Assembly (NCBI RefSeq): GCF_012276985.1
Contig: NZ_JAAXMM010000006.1
Coordinates: forward strand, 62,001 to 126,000
DNA length: 64,000 nucleotides
Origin: Agrobacterium sp. a22-2
GTDB taxonomy: Bacteria; Pseudomonadota; Alphaproteobacteria; Rhizobiales; Rhizobiaceae
Direction of reading: 5' to 3'
The position numbers and the translations under genes were made by a program. The notes under the pieces were generated by a model. It was not told the origin of the DNA, made no database searches, and saw nothing but the letters and a program-made list of their open reading frames with translations. Every line of letters starts with the position of its first letter. Position 1 is the first letter of the stretch. Shown here piece after piece: positions 8,748 to 16,995 of the stretch.

Positions 8748-8817
8748 GATGTAGCCGTGAACAAAGGCTGAATCAGGCTGGGTCATCGATTCGTCGCTGA
8801 TTCGTTCGGTGCCTGTT
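8748..8817 (+). repeat. 70-bp intergenic repeat, copy 3
   Basis: Begins GATGTAGCCGTGAAC; GATTCGTCGCTGATTCGTTC starts at base 41 of the copy, identical to copy 1 over those 20 bases. The end diverges (GGTGCC in place of CGGCTT). An internal inverted repeat pairs GAATCAG with CTGATTC. GANTC sites are at 8770, 8788 and 8799. Confidence 0.82.
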
Positions 8818-9000
8818 CCGAATCTTAAAGCAGCATTTTTATGAGGCACAATCTTAAGTGGAATCACGTGATCCGCGGGGGTGTTGGCGGTGCTTGCGCA
8901 TTCCCGCCTTGCCTTTGCAGGCGATCATCGCCATGTGTTGGCCTGGTTGCCGGGCGTGTTTCTGGTCCGTCGCATCCGCCATTGCAGACTGGAGCGTGCC

Positions 9001-12000
9001 TTGACCTCGCAACCCATGATCCTCAGCGGCCGCAGCGTCATTGCCGTGCTGGGGCCGACCAATACGGGCAAGACCCACTATGCCATTGAGCGCATGGTCG
9101 CGCACGGATCCGGGATGATCGGTCTGCCGCTCCGCCTTCTGGCGCGTGAGGTCTACACCCGCGTGGTGGAGCGGGTCGGGGTTGCCAATGTCGCCCTGGT
9201 CACCGGCGAGGAGAAGATCTCGCCGCCCAAGGCGCGCTTTTCGGTCTGCACCGTGGAAGCCATGCCACGCGAGACCAAGGCCTCCTTCGTGGCGATCGAC
9301 GAGATCCAGCTGGCGGGCGATCTGGAGCGCGGCCATATCTTCACCGACCGGCTGCTGCACTTGCGCGGCCGGGAAGAGACCCTGCTGCTCGGCTCGGCCA
9401 CCATGAAGCCCATTCTCCAGCAGCTCTTGCCGGGCATTACCATTGTCGAGCGGCCGCGGCTATCGCAGCTCTTCTATGCCGGCCAGAAGAAGATTACCCG
9501 CCTGCCGCATCGAACGGCGATCGTCGCCTTCTCGGCCGACGAGGTCTATGCGATCGCCGAGCTGATCCGCCGGCAGCGGGGCGGAGCGGCCGTCGTGCTG
9601 GGGGCGCTGAGCCCGCGCACCCGCAATGCCCAGGTCGGCCTCTACCAGTCCGGCGATGTCGACTACCTCGTGGCGACCGATGCGATCGGCATGGGGCTCA
9701 ATCTCGATGTCGACCACGTCGCCTTTGCTCAGGACCGCAAGTTCGACGGCTATCAGTTCCGAAACCTGAATTCTGGCGAACTGGGTCAGATCGCCGGCCG
9801 GGCCGGCCGCCACCTGAAAGACGGCACCTTTGGCGTCACCGGCCGGGTCGACCCGTTCGACGCGGAGCTTGTCGAGCGGCTGGAAAGCCACCAGTTCGAT
9901 CCGGTCAAGGTCCTGCAATGGCGCACGGCCGCCTTCGATTTCTCGTCCATCGCGGCGCTCAGGCGCAGCCTGGACGATGCGCCGAAGATCGGCGGCCTGA
10001 CGCGGGCCTTGCCGGCCATCGACCAGCAGGCGCTTGAATATCTGTCGCGCTATCCCGAGATTACCGATCTGGCCGACCGGCCGGAGCGGGTTGGCTTGTT
10101 GTGGGACGCCTGCGCTTTGCCGGATTATCGGCGCATTACGCCGGCCCAGCATGCGGATCTGATCTCCAGCCTCTTTTCAGATCTGGCAAGGCATGGCACC
10201 GTGAACGACGATTTTCTGGCCGAACAGGTGCGCCGCGCCGATCGGACCGATGGCGAAATTGATACGCTTTCGGCGCGAATCGCACAGATCAGGACTTGGA
10301 CTTATGTGTCAAACCGACCCGGATGGCTTGCCGATCCGACACACTGGCAAGAAAAGACACGGGAAATCGAAGATCGATTGTCCGATGCGCTACATGAAAG
10401 GTTGACGAAACGCTTTGTTGATCGCAGGACATCTGTGCTCATGAAGCGCTTGAGAGAGAATGCGATGCTGGAAGCTGAGATCAGTGTAAATGGCGATGTC
10501 TTCGTCGAGGGACATCACATGGGGCAACTTGCCGGTTTCCGGTTCACGCCCATTTCCGGAACCGAGGGGCCGGATGCGAGGGCCGTGCAGACGGCTGCGC
10601 AGAAAGCGCTCGGACTGGAGTTCGAAGCACGGGCGGCACGCTTGCATGCGTCCGGCAACAGCGACCTGGCTTTAAGCTCGGACGGGCTGGTGCGCTGGGT
10701 CGGCGATCCGGTGGCGCGCCTGACCGGCAGCGACCACATGCTGCATCCGCGCGTCATTCTGCTGGCCGACGAACAGCTGACCGGCAACGCCCGCGAGCAT
10801 GTCGTGGCGCGGATCGAGCGCTATGTGAACCACCATATCTCGACGGTCTTGAAGCCGCTGGACGATCTGTCCCGCGCCGAGGACCTGCAGGGCCTGGCCA
10901 AGGGTCTGGCCTTCCAGCTCGTTGAAAACCTCGGCGTGCTGTTCCGCCGCGATGTCTCCGACGACGTCAAGTCGCTCGATCAGGACGCCCGCGCCTCGAT
11001 GCGCCGCTATGGCGTGCGTTTCGGCGCCTATCACATCTTCATGCCGGCGCTTTTGAAGCCGGCCCCGGCCGAACTCATCACCCTGCTCTGGGCGCTGAAG
11101 AACGACGGTCTCGACAAGCCCGGCTATGGCGATCTCATTCCCGTGCTGGCGGCTGGCCGTACCTCTGTCGTCACCGATCCGAGCTATGAGCGGATGTTCT
11201 ACAAGCTGGCGGGCTTCCGGTTCCTCGGCAAGCGTGCGGTGCGCATCGATATCCTGGAGCGCCTGGCCGATCTGATCCGGCCGCTGCTGCAGTGGAAGCC
11301 CGGCCAGCCCTCGCGGCCGGACGGCGCCTATGACGGCCGCCGTTTCGTGACGACGACCTCGATGCTGTCCATTCTCGGTGCCACGCCGGACGACATGGAA
11401 GAAATCCTGAAGGGCCTCGGTTATCGGGCCGATAGCGTCAAGGCCGAAGAAGCACAGGCCTTCCTGGCCGGACAGGATGCGTCTGCCGCGCCGGCTTCGG
11501 TTGCAGTTCCATCGAGCGTCGAAACTGAGGCCGAAAACGCTGACCATGACGATGCCGATGCCAGCACCGAGACCGATGCTGCTCCGGCGGAGACGACATC
11601 TGCCGAAACCGTTGCCGAGCCGGTAGCAGAAGCGGCCGCGGAACCGGTTGTGGCTGAAGACGAGACGGTGGCTCTTGTTGCCACGGGCACCGAAGCCGAA
11701 CCTGTGGCCGAACCCAAGCCGGTTCTGCTGTGGCGTCCCGGTGGGCGCGGCGACGGGCAACGTCCCGCCCGTCCGCATGGCGGCGACCGCCGCGGCAACC
11801 GCAATCCGAACCAGGGCGAAGCCGTCAAGAGCGAAGGCCAGCCGGAAGGCCGCCGTGACGATCGTCGTCGCGAGGGTCAGCCCGGCAAGCCGCGCGACAA
11901 GGACGGCGGTCGCGGCAAGCAGGGCGCCCGTTCGGACCGGCCCGAGCGGCAGGACCGGCCTGAGCGGTCGAATCGTCCGGACCGCGACGGAAAGTCGCAG

Positions 12001-12102
12001 CCACAGCGTTTCGAGGCCAAGCCGCCGCGCAAGGAGAAGCCGATTGATCCGGATTCGCCTTTCGCCAAGCTGGCCGCTCTCAAGGAGCAGATGAAGAAGT
12101 AG
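9001..12102 (+). CDS. SUV3-like superfamily 2 RNA helicase with disordered basic tail
   Basis: Large cytosolic ATP-dependent helicase related to mitochondrial SUV3. Walker A is G-P-T-N-T-G-K-T at 18-25; the DExH-type motif reads D-E-I-Q; motif III is L-G-S-A-T; and motif VI is Q-I-A-G-R-A-G-R. Relatives act on RNA, in mitochondria with PNPase. A SUV3-type C-terminal helical region follows. From about residue 820 the chain becomes low-complexity: first Ala/Glu/Thr/Val, then from about 913 rich in Arg, Gly, Asp, Pro and Lys, a likely RNA-binding tail. A TTG at 9001 is preferred as start: GGAG lies six bases before it. An ATG at 9016 is the alternative, and a GTG at 8881 adds unlikely sequence. 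Three bases separate it from the S4-domain gene, so they are co-transcribed. Confidence 0.9.
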   Translation: MTSQPMILSGRSVIAVLGPTNTGKTHYAIERMVAHGSGMIGLPLRLLAREVYTRVVERVGVANVALVTGEEKISPPKARFSVCTVEAMPRETKASFVAIDEIQLAGDLERGHIFTDRLLHLRGREETLLLGSATMKPILQQLLPGITIVERPRLSQLFYAGQKKITRLPHRTAIVAFSADEVYAIAELIRRQRGGAAVVLGALSPRTRNAQVGLYQSGDVDYLVATDAIGMGLNLDVDHVAFAQDRKFDGYQFRNLNSGELGQIAGRAGRHLKDGTFGVTGRVDPFDAELVERLESHQFDPVKVLQWRTAAFDFSSIAALRRSLDDAPKIGGLTRALPAIDQQALEYLSRYPEITDLADRPERVGLLWDACALPDYRRITPAQHADLISSLFSDLARHGTVNDDFLAEQVRRADRTDGEIDTLSARIAQIRTWTYVSNRPGWLADPTHWQEKTREIEDRLSDALHERLTKRFVDRRTSVLMKRLRENAMLEAEISVNGDVFVEGHHMGQLAGFRFTPISGTEGPDARAVQTAAQKALGLEFEARAARLHASGNSDLALSSDGLVRWVGDPVARLTGSDHMLHPRVILLADEQLTGNAREHVVARIERYVNHHISTVLKPLDDLSRAEDLQGLAKGLAFQLVENLGVLFRRDVSDDVKSLDQDARASMRRYGVRFGAYHIFMPALLKPAPAELITLLWALKNDGLDKPGYGDLIPVLAAGRTSVVTDPSYERMFYKLAGFRFLGKRAVRIDILERLADLIRPLLQWKPGQPSRPDGAYDGRRFVTTTSMLSILGATPDDMEEILKGLGYRADSVKAEEAQAFLAGQDASAAPASVAVPSSVETEAENADHDDADASTETDAAPAETTSAETVAEPVAEAAAEPVVAEDETVALVATGTEAEPVAEPKPVLLWRPGGRGDGQRPARPHGGDRRGNRNPNQGEAVKSEGQPEGRRDDRRREGQPGKPRDKDGGRGKQGARSDRPERQDRPERSNRPDRDGKSQPQRFEAKPPRKEKPIDPDSPFAKLAALKEQMKK

Positions 12103-12105
12103 GCT

Positions 12106-12519
12106 ATGGGCGAAAACCAATCATCCCCCGGTTCGCAGCAGCGCATCGACAAGTGGTTGTTTTTCGCGCGCCTGGCCAAATCCCGCACGCTGGCCCAGGG
12201 TCAGGTCGTCTCAGGCCTGATTTCGGTCAACGGACGCAAGATCAAGCAGCCCAGCCTGGCCATTCGGCCGGGCGACAGGCTCGAAATTACCAGGCCTCTT
12301 CGCAATCTTGTGGTGGTGGTCCGCCAGGCCGGCGAGCGGCGCGGACCCTACGAGGAAGCCCGGCTGCTTTATGACGACGTTTCGCCGCCGGTGATCGCAG
12401 GGTCAACGCCCTCGGCTTTCGAGCAGGCGGTGCGCATGCCGGGTGCGGGGCGGCCCACCAAACGGGAGCGCCGGGCCATCGATCGGTTGCGCTCCGATGA
12501 TCCCTGGACCGAAGAATAG
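12106..12519 (+). CDS. hslR: S4-domain RNA-binding protein, Hsp15-like
   Basis: Small RNA-binding protein of 137 residues. The S4 motif runs from R-I-D-K-W-L-F-F-A-R at about 13-22 through V-N-G-R-K-I-K-Q-P near 40-48, as in Hsp15, which rescues stalled 50S subunits carrying nascent peptidyl-tRNA after heat shock. The C-terminal part is basic and proline-rich (G-A-G-R-P-T-K-R-E-R-R), typical of alphaproteobacterial members. It begins three bases after the helicase stop, so the two RNA-handling proteins form one operon. The family is clear; the exact Hsp15 function in this organism is inferred. Confidence 0.88.
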   Translation: MGENQSSPGSQQRIDKWLFFARLAKSRTLAQGQVVSGLISVNGRKIKQPSLAIRPGDRLEITRPLRNLVVVVRQAGERRGPYEEARLLYDDVSPPVIAGSTPSAFEQAVRMPGAGRPTKRERRAIDRLRSDDPWTEE

Positions 12520-12718
12520 AAAACTCTGCCGTGACGCGGCTATTTTCAGGACGATTTATCCTTGCTATAGGCCTGCGAAAGCATTAGCTCACAGCCCTGT
12601 CGAACCACATCGCGCGGCGTTCCGATGCCGTGCGCCTTGTTGAAAGACCCGATCATCTTTTGGGCAGCCGGCGCCGGCGCTGTGTGTCCTTGGCAAGCGA
12701 AGATTTCTGGAGTGCCGC

Positions 12719-13057
12719 ATGACGTATATTGTGACCGACAATTGTATCCGCTGCAAATATACAGATTGCGTCGAAGTCTGCCCGGTCGACTGTTTTTACG
12801 AGGGCGAGAATTTTCTTGTCATCCATCCCGATGAATGCATCGACTGTGGCGTCTGCGAACCGGAATGTCCCGCTGAGGCCATCAAGCCCGATACGGAGCC
12901 GGGCCTTGATAAGTGGCTGAAGATCAACGCCGAATATGCGCAGGTCTGGCCGAATATCACGACCAAGCGCGATGCCATGCCGGAGGCCAAGGAAATGGAC
13001 GGCGAGGCTGGAAAGTTCGAAAAGTACTTTTCGCCCACGCCTGGCACCGGCGATTGA
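12719..13057 (+). CDS. fdxA: 7Fe ferredoxin FdxA
   Basis: Soluble electron carrier of 112 residues with one [3Fe-4S] and one [4Fe-4S] cluster. Cysteines in the N-terminal half follow the 7Fe pattern: Cys9, Cys17 and Cys50 for the 3Fe cluster and Cys21, Cys40, Cys43 and Cys46 for the 4Fe cluster, with additional Cys12 and Cys25. The C-terminal 50 residues ([17 protein letters not shown]) are the usual extension of Azotobacter-type FdI. GGAG precedes the ATG. Its redox partner is not apparent from neighbours. Confidence 0.96.
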   Translation: MTYIVTDNCIRCKYTDCVEVCPVDCFYEGENFLVIHPDECIDCGVCEPECPAEAIKPDTEPGLDKWLKINAEYAQVWPNITTKRDAMPEAKEMDGEAGKFEKYFSPTPGTGD

Positions 13058-13062
13058 GCCGC

Positions 13063-13088
13063 CGGGCCGTTTCAGGTCCGGGCTTTTG
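13063..13088 (+). terminator. Intrinsic terminator after fdxA
   Basis: A seven-pair stem with one G-U pair (CCGGGCC with GGTCCGG) and a six-base loop is followed by GCTTTT, starting six bases after the fdxA stop codon. Confidence 0.65.
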
Positions 13089-13442
13089 ACTGGCGATGAC
13101 TGGAGACCGCGCCGCTTGTGTTGTGCGGCTGTGTTGCACTGCGGTGCCACTACAGTAAAATATTGATTTCCTCATATTTTTATGATAGCGTTTTCAGACT
13201 GTTCCACTTTGCGGGCATTTGCGTGCCCAAAACTATCACGAAAGCTCACAAATAACCGAACGCGGTATCCGTGACATATTCGACGATATGGTTCCGGGTC
13301 ACCGAAGCGTCGAGGGGTTTTGTTTGCCTATTCGTGTTTGGACCAGAATGGAGTCACCCGACGGTGTCCCCCGTCTCATCCGGGCCTGACTGACCCGGTC
13401 TTGGCGTGATGCCAGGAGCGTAACAGGGAGTTTTTGAAACGA
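13089..13442. other. Gene-free region upstream of carD
   Basis: About 350 bases with no credible reading frame. It is more AT-rich than its surroundings near 13150-13190 and carries a GC-rich dyad around 13376-13400 (CGGGCCTGACTGACCCGG). It must hold the carD promoter; I cannot assign a specific sigma-factor motif. Confidence 0.5.
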
Positions 13443-14012
13443 ATGACGACCCAGCAGAAAAAATCTTCAATGCGTCAAGGCTTCAAGACCGGCGAAGCAA
13501 TCGTATATCCGGCTCATGGCGTCGGCACAATCACTGCGATCGAAGAGCAGGAAGTTGCCGGCATGAAGCTGGAACTTTTTGTAATCGATTTCGAAAAGGA
13601 CAAGATGCGCCTCAAGGTGCCGGTGGCCAAGGCCGTCAGCATCGGCATGCGCAAGCTGTCGGAGACCGATTTCGTCGAGCGTGCCCTGCGTGTCGTGCAA
13701 GGCAAGGCTCGCGTCAAGCGGACAATGTGGTCTCGTCGTGCGCAGGAGTATGATGCGAAGATCAATTCCGGCGATCTGATCTCGATCGCCGAAGTGGTTC
13801 GCGATCTGTATCGTGCCGAGCATCAGCCCGAGCAGTCCTATTCCGAGCGCCAGCTTTACGAAGCCGCTCTTGATCGCATGGCGCGCGAAATTGCGGCTGT
13901 GAACAAGATGTCGGAAACCGAAGCCGTTCGTCTGGTCGAAGTCAATCTTGCCAAGGGGCCCAAGCGGGGCAAGGCAGTTGACGAAGAGGATGCGCAGGAA
14001 GAAGCCGCATAG
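13443..14012 (+). CDS. carD: CarD family transcriptional regulator
   Basis: RNA-polymerase-binding regulator that stabilises open promoter complexes. The N-terminal CarD/TRCF RNAP-interaction domain begins F-K-T-G-E-A-I-V-Y-P-A-H-G-V-G at about 14-28; the C-terminal helical domain has M-W-S-R-R-A-Q-E-Y-D at 96-105, containing the conserved Trp that in CarD wedges into the transcription bubble. The tail is Lys/Glu-rich. Length (189) matches alphaproteobacterial CarD. The ATG at 13443 is chosen; a TTG at 13434 lies closer to GGGAG but would leave only three bases of spacing. It is monocistronic, between a 385-base leader and a strong terminator. Starvation and rRNA control are known for the family, not shown here. 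Confidence 0.95.
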   Translation: MTTQQKKSSMRQGFKTGEAIVYPAHGVGTITAIEEQEVAGMKLELFVIDFEKDKMRLKVPVAKAVSIGMRKLSETDFVERALRVVQGKARVKRTMWSRRAQEYDAKINSGDLISIAEVVRDLYRAEHQPEQSYSERQLYEAALDRMAREIAAVNKMSETEAVRLVEVNLAKGPKRGKAVDEEDAQEEAA

Positions 14013-14035
14013 GCTACTGCGACGACCTGTTTTTG

Positions 14036-14066
14036 AAAAAGCCCGGCCTTGGCCGGGTTTTTTTGT
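14036..14066 (+). terminator. Intrinsic terminator after carD
   Basis: CCCGGCC, TT and GGCCGGG form a tight hairpin at 14042-14057 followed by a run of seven or more T residues. It begins about 25 bases past the carD stop. Confidence 0.92.
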
Positions 14067-14152
14067 GCCTTGCCGTCGGATGGCGTCCGGCGTGGGCGAC
14101 TGTCATCTTCGACAATCTTTGTTTTCCGCTGCTGTCGCGTTCCTCGCCGCCG

Positions 14153-14177
14153 GGAACTTTTCCGATCCCTCGGCGTT
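14153..14177 (+). promoter_or_regulatory. Candidate EcfG/RpoE2 promoter of rpoH2
   Basis: GGAAC at 14153-14157, 16 bases, then CGTT at 14174-14177, an exact fit to the alphaproteobacterial general-stress sigma consensus GGAAC-N16/17-CGTT. It points at rpoH2, whose start is about 220 bases downstream, so the leader would be long. In Sinorhizobium, rpoH2 is known as a target of RpoE2, which supports the assignment. Confidence 0.6.
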
Positions 14178-14399
14178 TTAGAGATGCTGAAGGCTGAACA
14201 GTCAGATCCAGGTTCGTTGGATTGCCTCTATTGCCCGTAGCAGGCGTTACCGCCCGATCCTTCGGAAGAAATGTGACTCCCGTCGGTCTTCGCGGCAAAT
14301 CCAGTCATTCGGATGATGCGTATTGCCATTTGTCATATCGTCGTAACTGCGAATTTTGATTGCCATATTGTTCGTTGCAATTGCCGAATGGAGGGATCG

Positions 14400-15257
14400 A
14401 TGAAGTCCATGCAGGCCGACAGGCGATTGATCAAATTCGCCATGGCCGCCCCCTATCTTGCCCGTGAGGAAGAGCGCGACCTTGCCATCCGCTGGAAGGA
14501 GTGTCAGGACCAGCATGCGCGCAACCAGATCGCGCTGGCGCATATGCGGCTGGTCATTGCCATGGCATCGAAATTCCGCGGCTTCGGCCTCCCCTTGAGC
14601 GACCTGATCCAGGAAGGCTATGTGGGCCTGCTGGAGGCAGCCGCCCGCTTCGAGCCGGCGCGCGACGTTCGCTTCTCCACCTATGCCGGCTGGTGGATCC
14701 GCGCCTCCATGCAGGATTATATCCTGCGCAACTGGTCGATCGTGCGAGGCGGCACAAGTTCCTCCCAGAAGGCGCTGTTCTTCAACCTGCGCCGGCTGCG
14801 CGCCAAGCTGGCGCAAGGCGACAGCCAGTTGACCGAGCAGGCCATCCACCAGGAAATCGCCAGTGCGCTGGGCGTCAGCCTCAAGGATGTCCAGACCATG
14901 GATGCAAGGCTTGCCGGCAATGACAGTTCGTTGCAGGCGCCCCTCTCGGCGGGAAGCCCGGACGGTGGCGAAAAACTCGACATGCTGGCCAGCGAGGAGA
15001 TGCCGCCGGACGAGCAGGTCAGCGGCATGATCGATGGCGAGCGCCGGCTGCAATGGCTGAACGGCGCCATGACCAAGCTCAACGAGCGCGAGGTGAAGAT
15101 CATCCGCGCCCGCCGCCTGTCGGAGGATGGCGCAACCCTTGAAGAGCTCGGAACCCAGCTTGGCATTTCCAAGGAGCGCGTGCGGCAGATCGAGAGCCGA
15201 GCCCTCGAGAAGCTCAAATCAGCCTTGGTCACGGCCGATCCGCACATGGCCGGCTGA
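14400..15257 (+). CDS. rpoH2: RNA polymerase sigma factor RpoH2 (sigma-32 family)
   Basis: Alternative heat-shock-type sigma factor of 285 residues. Region 2 runs from about 40 to 115 (M-R-L-V-I-A-M-A-S-K-F-R-G-F-G-L-P at 49-65, then the -10-recognition helix F-S-T-Y-A-G-W-W-I-R-A-S). The RpoH box Q-K-A-L-F-F-N-L-R is at 123-131, which separates RpoH from vegetative sigma. Region 4 ends with the helix-turn-helix T-L-E-E-L-G-T-Q-L-G-I-S-K-E-R-V-R-Q near 245-262. The N-terminus (A-P-Y-L-A-R-E-E-E-R) and R-G-G-T-S-S-S-Q-K mark the RpoH2 rather than RpoH1 branch. GGAGGG at 14390 decides the ATG at 14400. A candidate EcfG promoter lies upstream, placing it in the general stress cascade. Confidence 0.93.
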   Translation: MKSMQADRRLIKFAMAAPYLAREEERDLAIRWKECQDQHARNQIALAHMRLVIAMASKFRGFGLPLSDLIQEGYVGLLEAAARFEPARDVRFSTYAGWWIRASMQDYILRNWSIVRGGTSSSQKALFFNLRRLRAKLAQGDSQLTEQAIHQEIASALGVSLKDVQTMDARLAGNDSSLQAPLSAGSPDGGEKLDMLASEEMPPDEQVSGMIDGERRLQWLNGAMTKLNEREVKIIRARRLSEDGATLEELGTQLGISKERVRQIESRALEKLKSALVTADPHMAG

Positions 15258-15279
15258 CGCCCGATCGGATCTGCAAGAT

Positions 15280-16809
15280 CTATTCGGAGATCAGCTTGAC
15301 CCGTGTGCCCGGCGCCAGGGTCGAACCGGTCTGCAGGGCGTTGATCAGCTTGAATAGATCGAGCTTGCGCTCCGTGCCCATCATGCGGGCGGCCAGCGTG
15401 CCGATCGTTTCACCCGGCTTTACCGTTACCACCCGGATGCGCAAGGGCTTCAGCGACTGGGCTTCCTGCGGCGTGATGCGGCGGAAGGTGGCCCGGAGCG
15501 TATCGGCTGTCGGCTGCAGCAGCGGGCTTCCTTTCGGCACGGCTGTCAGGAAGCGGAAGATCTGCGAACCGATCCGGATGACGGTGATATCGAAATCCCA
15601 GCGTTCGGCCGAGGCGCGGGCGGTTGCCGCTTCCAGGCCGTTCACCGTGGTTTCCTGGATCGTCTCCGGCAGCAGGCCGGTCACCCATCCGCTGGAAATA
15701 TAGTTCGTCAGGGTGCGCTTCTGGTTGTCGGCGACGCCATCGAAGCGAATGGCGACGTCGCCGGCGCCGGTCGCCAGGACGGCTTCCACCTTATTATCGA
15801 TCTGGAAGCCGGCCGGCACTTCGAAGCGGATGCCAAGGCTGCCATGCAGGAAGGTCTGGCCGCGCACATAGCCTTCCTGCGGGCTGTCGCCGTAGAGCAG
15901 TCCGTCGATGCCGTTCAGGAAATAGTCGCGGCCGCTGTCGCCGTGCGTTCCCTCAGGCCCGAAGGCTCTGGCATGTCGGCGCGCCAGTTCGACGCGCTGC
16001 GGCGCGTTGGGGTGGCTCGACAGGAAGTCGAGGCTCTGGTCGGCATCCGGGTCGACGGAGGTGAAATGGCTGTAATTGGCCATGGAATCGAGGAATCGTG
16101 CGGCGGCATAGGGATCGTATCCCGCTTCGCCGAGCATGCGAACGCCGATGACGTCGGCCTGCAGTTCCTGTTGCCGGGAGAAGGCCGCGAGCCGCAGCTT
16201 GCCACGCGCCAGTGCCTGCTTGCCGGCCAGATCGCTCGACAGGACTTCGGCGACAACGCGGCTGGCAATCACTTCGGCCTCTTCGCGCCGCTGGCGCTCG
16301 ATGCCGTGATTGGCGGTGACGTGGGCCATTTCGTGGCTAAGAACGGCTGCCACTTCCGAAGCGTCGTTGGCGAGCGCCAGAAGCCCGCGCGTCACATAGA
16401 GATAACCGCCCGGCAACGCGAAGGCGTTGATGGCCGGCGAGTTGAGAATGGTGATGCGATAGGACTGGTTGGGGTTTTCCGAAACGGCCGTCAACGCGCC
16501 GGCAATGCGGGCCACGAGCTTCTCGGTCTTTTCGTCGTGATATTCGCCGCCATAGCTTGCCACGATGCGCGGATGTTCGCGTGCGCCCATCTGGGCGCGC
16601 GGATCATTCTTTTGCACTTCATCGACGATCTGCGGATTGTTCGACGGCGAAACGTTCGGCTCGTAGGACTGGTCGAAAAGCGACTGGCAGCCGGACAGCA
16701 GGATGCTGGTCGCGACCAATACCGTCAGCGGCCGGGCAATGCCCGACAGCAGAAAGCGCCGCCACGAGTGCCTGACGGCATATGCGCTAGTAATGACCAT
16801 GCCCCGCAT
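15280..16809 (-). CDS. M48-family metalloprotease lipoprotein (BepA-like) with LysM-like C-terminus
   Basis: Periplasmic or outer-membrane zinc protease of the M48 family, whose members (BepA/YfgC, LoiP) degrade misassembled outer-membrane proteins. An N-terminal hydrophobic segment ends in lipobox L-L-S-G-C with Cys41. The zinc motif H-E-M-A-H is at 159-163, and the third ligand is Glu215 in Q-Q-E-L-Q-A-D. After the peptidase domain comes a region of about 200 residues, and the last 50 residues (V-K-P-G-E-T-I-G-T-L-A-A-R) look like a LysM-type module that may bind peptidoglycan. Length is 509. Two starts are possible (16809, 16800). It is convergent with rpoH2, 22 bases apart. Confidence 0.9.
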   Translation of the reverse strand: MRGMVITSAYAVRHSWRRFLLSGIARPLTVLVATSILLSGCQSLFDQSYEPNVSPSNNPQIVDEVQKNDPRAQMGAREHPRIVASYGGEYHDEKTEKLVARIAGALTAVSENPNQSYRITILNSPAINAFALPGGYLYVTRGLLALANDASEVAAVLSHEMAHVTANHGIERQRREEAEVIASRVVAEVLSSDLAGKQALARGKLRLAAFSRQQELQADVIGVRMLGEAGYDPYAAARFLDSMANYSHFTSVDPDADQSLDFLSSHPNAPQRVELARRHARAFGPEGTHGDSGRDYFLNGIDGLLYGDSPQEGYVRGQTFLHGSLGIRFEVPAGFQIDNKVEAVLATGAGDVAIRFDGVADNQKRTLTNYISSGWVTGLLPETIQETTVNGLEAATARASAERWDFDITVIRIGSQIFRFLTAVPKGSPLLQPTADTLRATFRRITPQEAQSLKPLRIRVVTVKPGETIGTLAARMMGTERKLDLFKLINALQTGSTLAPGTRVKLISE

Positions 16810-16995
16810 CTTTTCGAATCATCATGCCCCTGTGATAGAATTCAACGGACCCGTTGCGGAGCTTGCTCCCCGCCGTATCTGGCCGACCGCCGAAGGTCTG
16901 CCGATCCCCCTTGAAACTTTTAACATCATTTACTGCATATGGATAAAACCGCATGTCGAACAAGATGGTCTTGTAGATAAGGAAGGTCTAACCCG
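16810..16995. other. Intergenic region upstream of the M48 protease gene
   Basis: No convincing gene in this stretch on either strand. It must include the minus-strand promoter of the protease gene. An AT-rich segment with CTTGAAAC and CATATGG lies at 16911-16940 but the spacing between them is too long for a confident promoter call. Confidence 0.4.

Larger units (their letters stand above)
8205..9000. other. Long gene-free region with repeats and a GANTC cluster
   Basis: Nearly 800 bases separate the DUF3309 start from the helicase start, and no convincing gene is seen. The stretch holds repeat copies 2 and 3, eleven GANTC sites between 8461 and 8865, several TTAAC motifs, and a perfect palindrome ATCACGTGAT at 8863-8872. 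Promoters for DUF3309 (leftward) and the helicase (rightward) must lie here. Confidence 0.6.

Noticed and set aside
8881..9000. GTG 8881 as start of the helicase
   Set aside because: The added 40 residues look non-conserved, and a TTG with a proper ribosome-binding site lies just before the Walker A region.
16911..16940. RpoH-type promoter (CTTGAA ... CATAT)
   Set aside because: The spacing of about 20 bases is too long and there is no established gene downstream.
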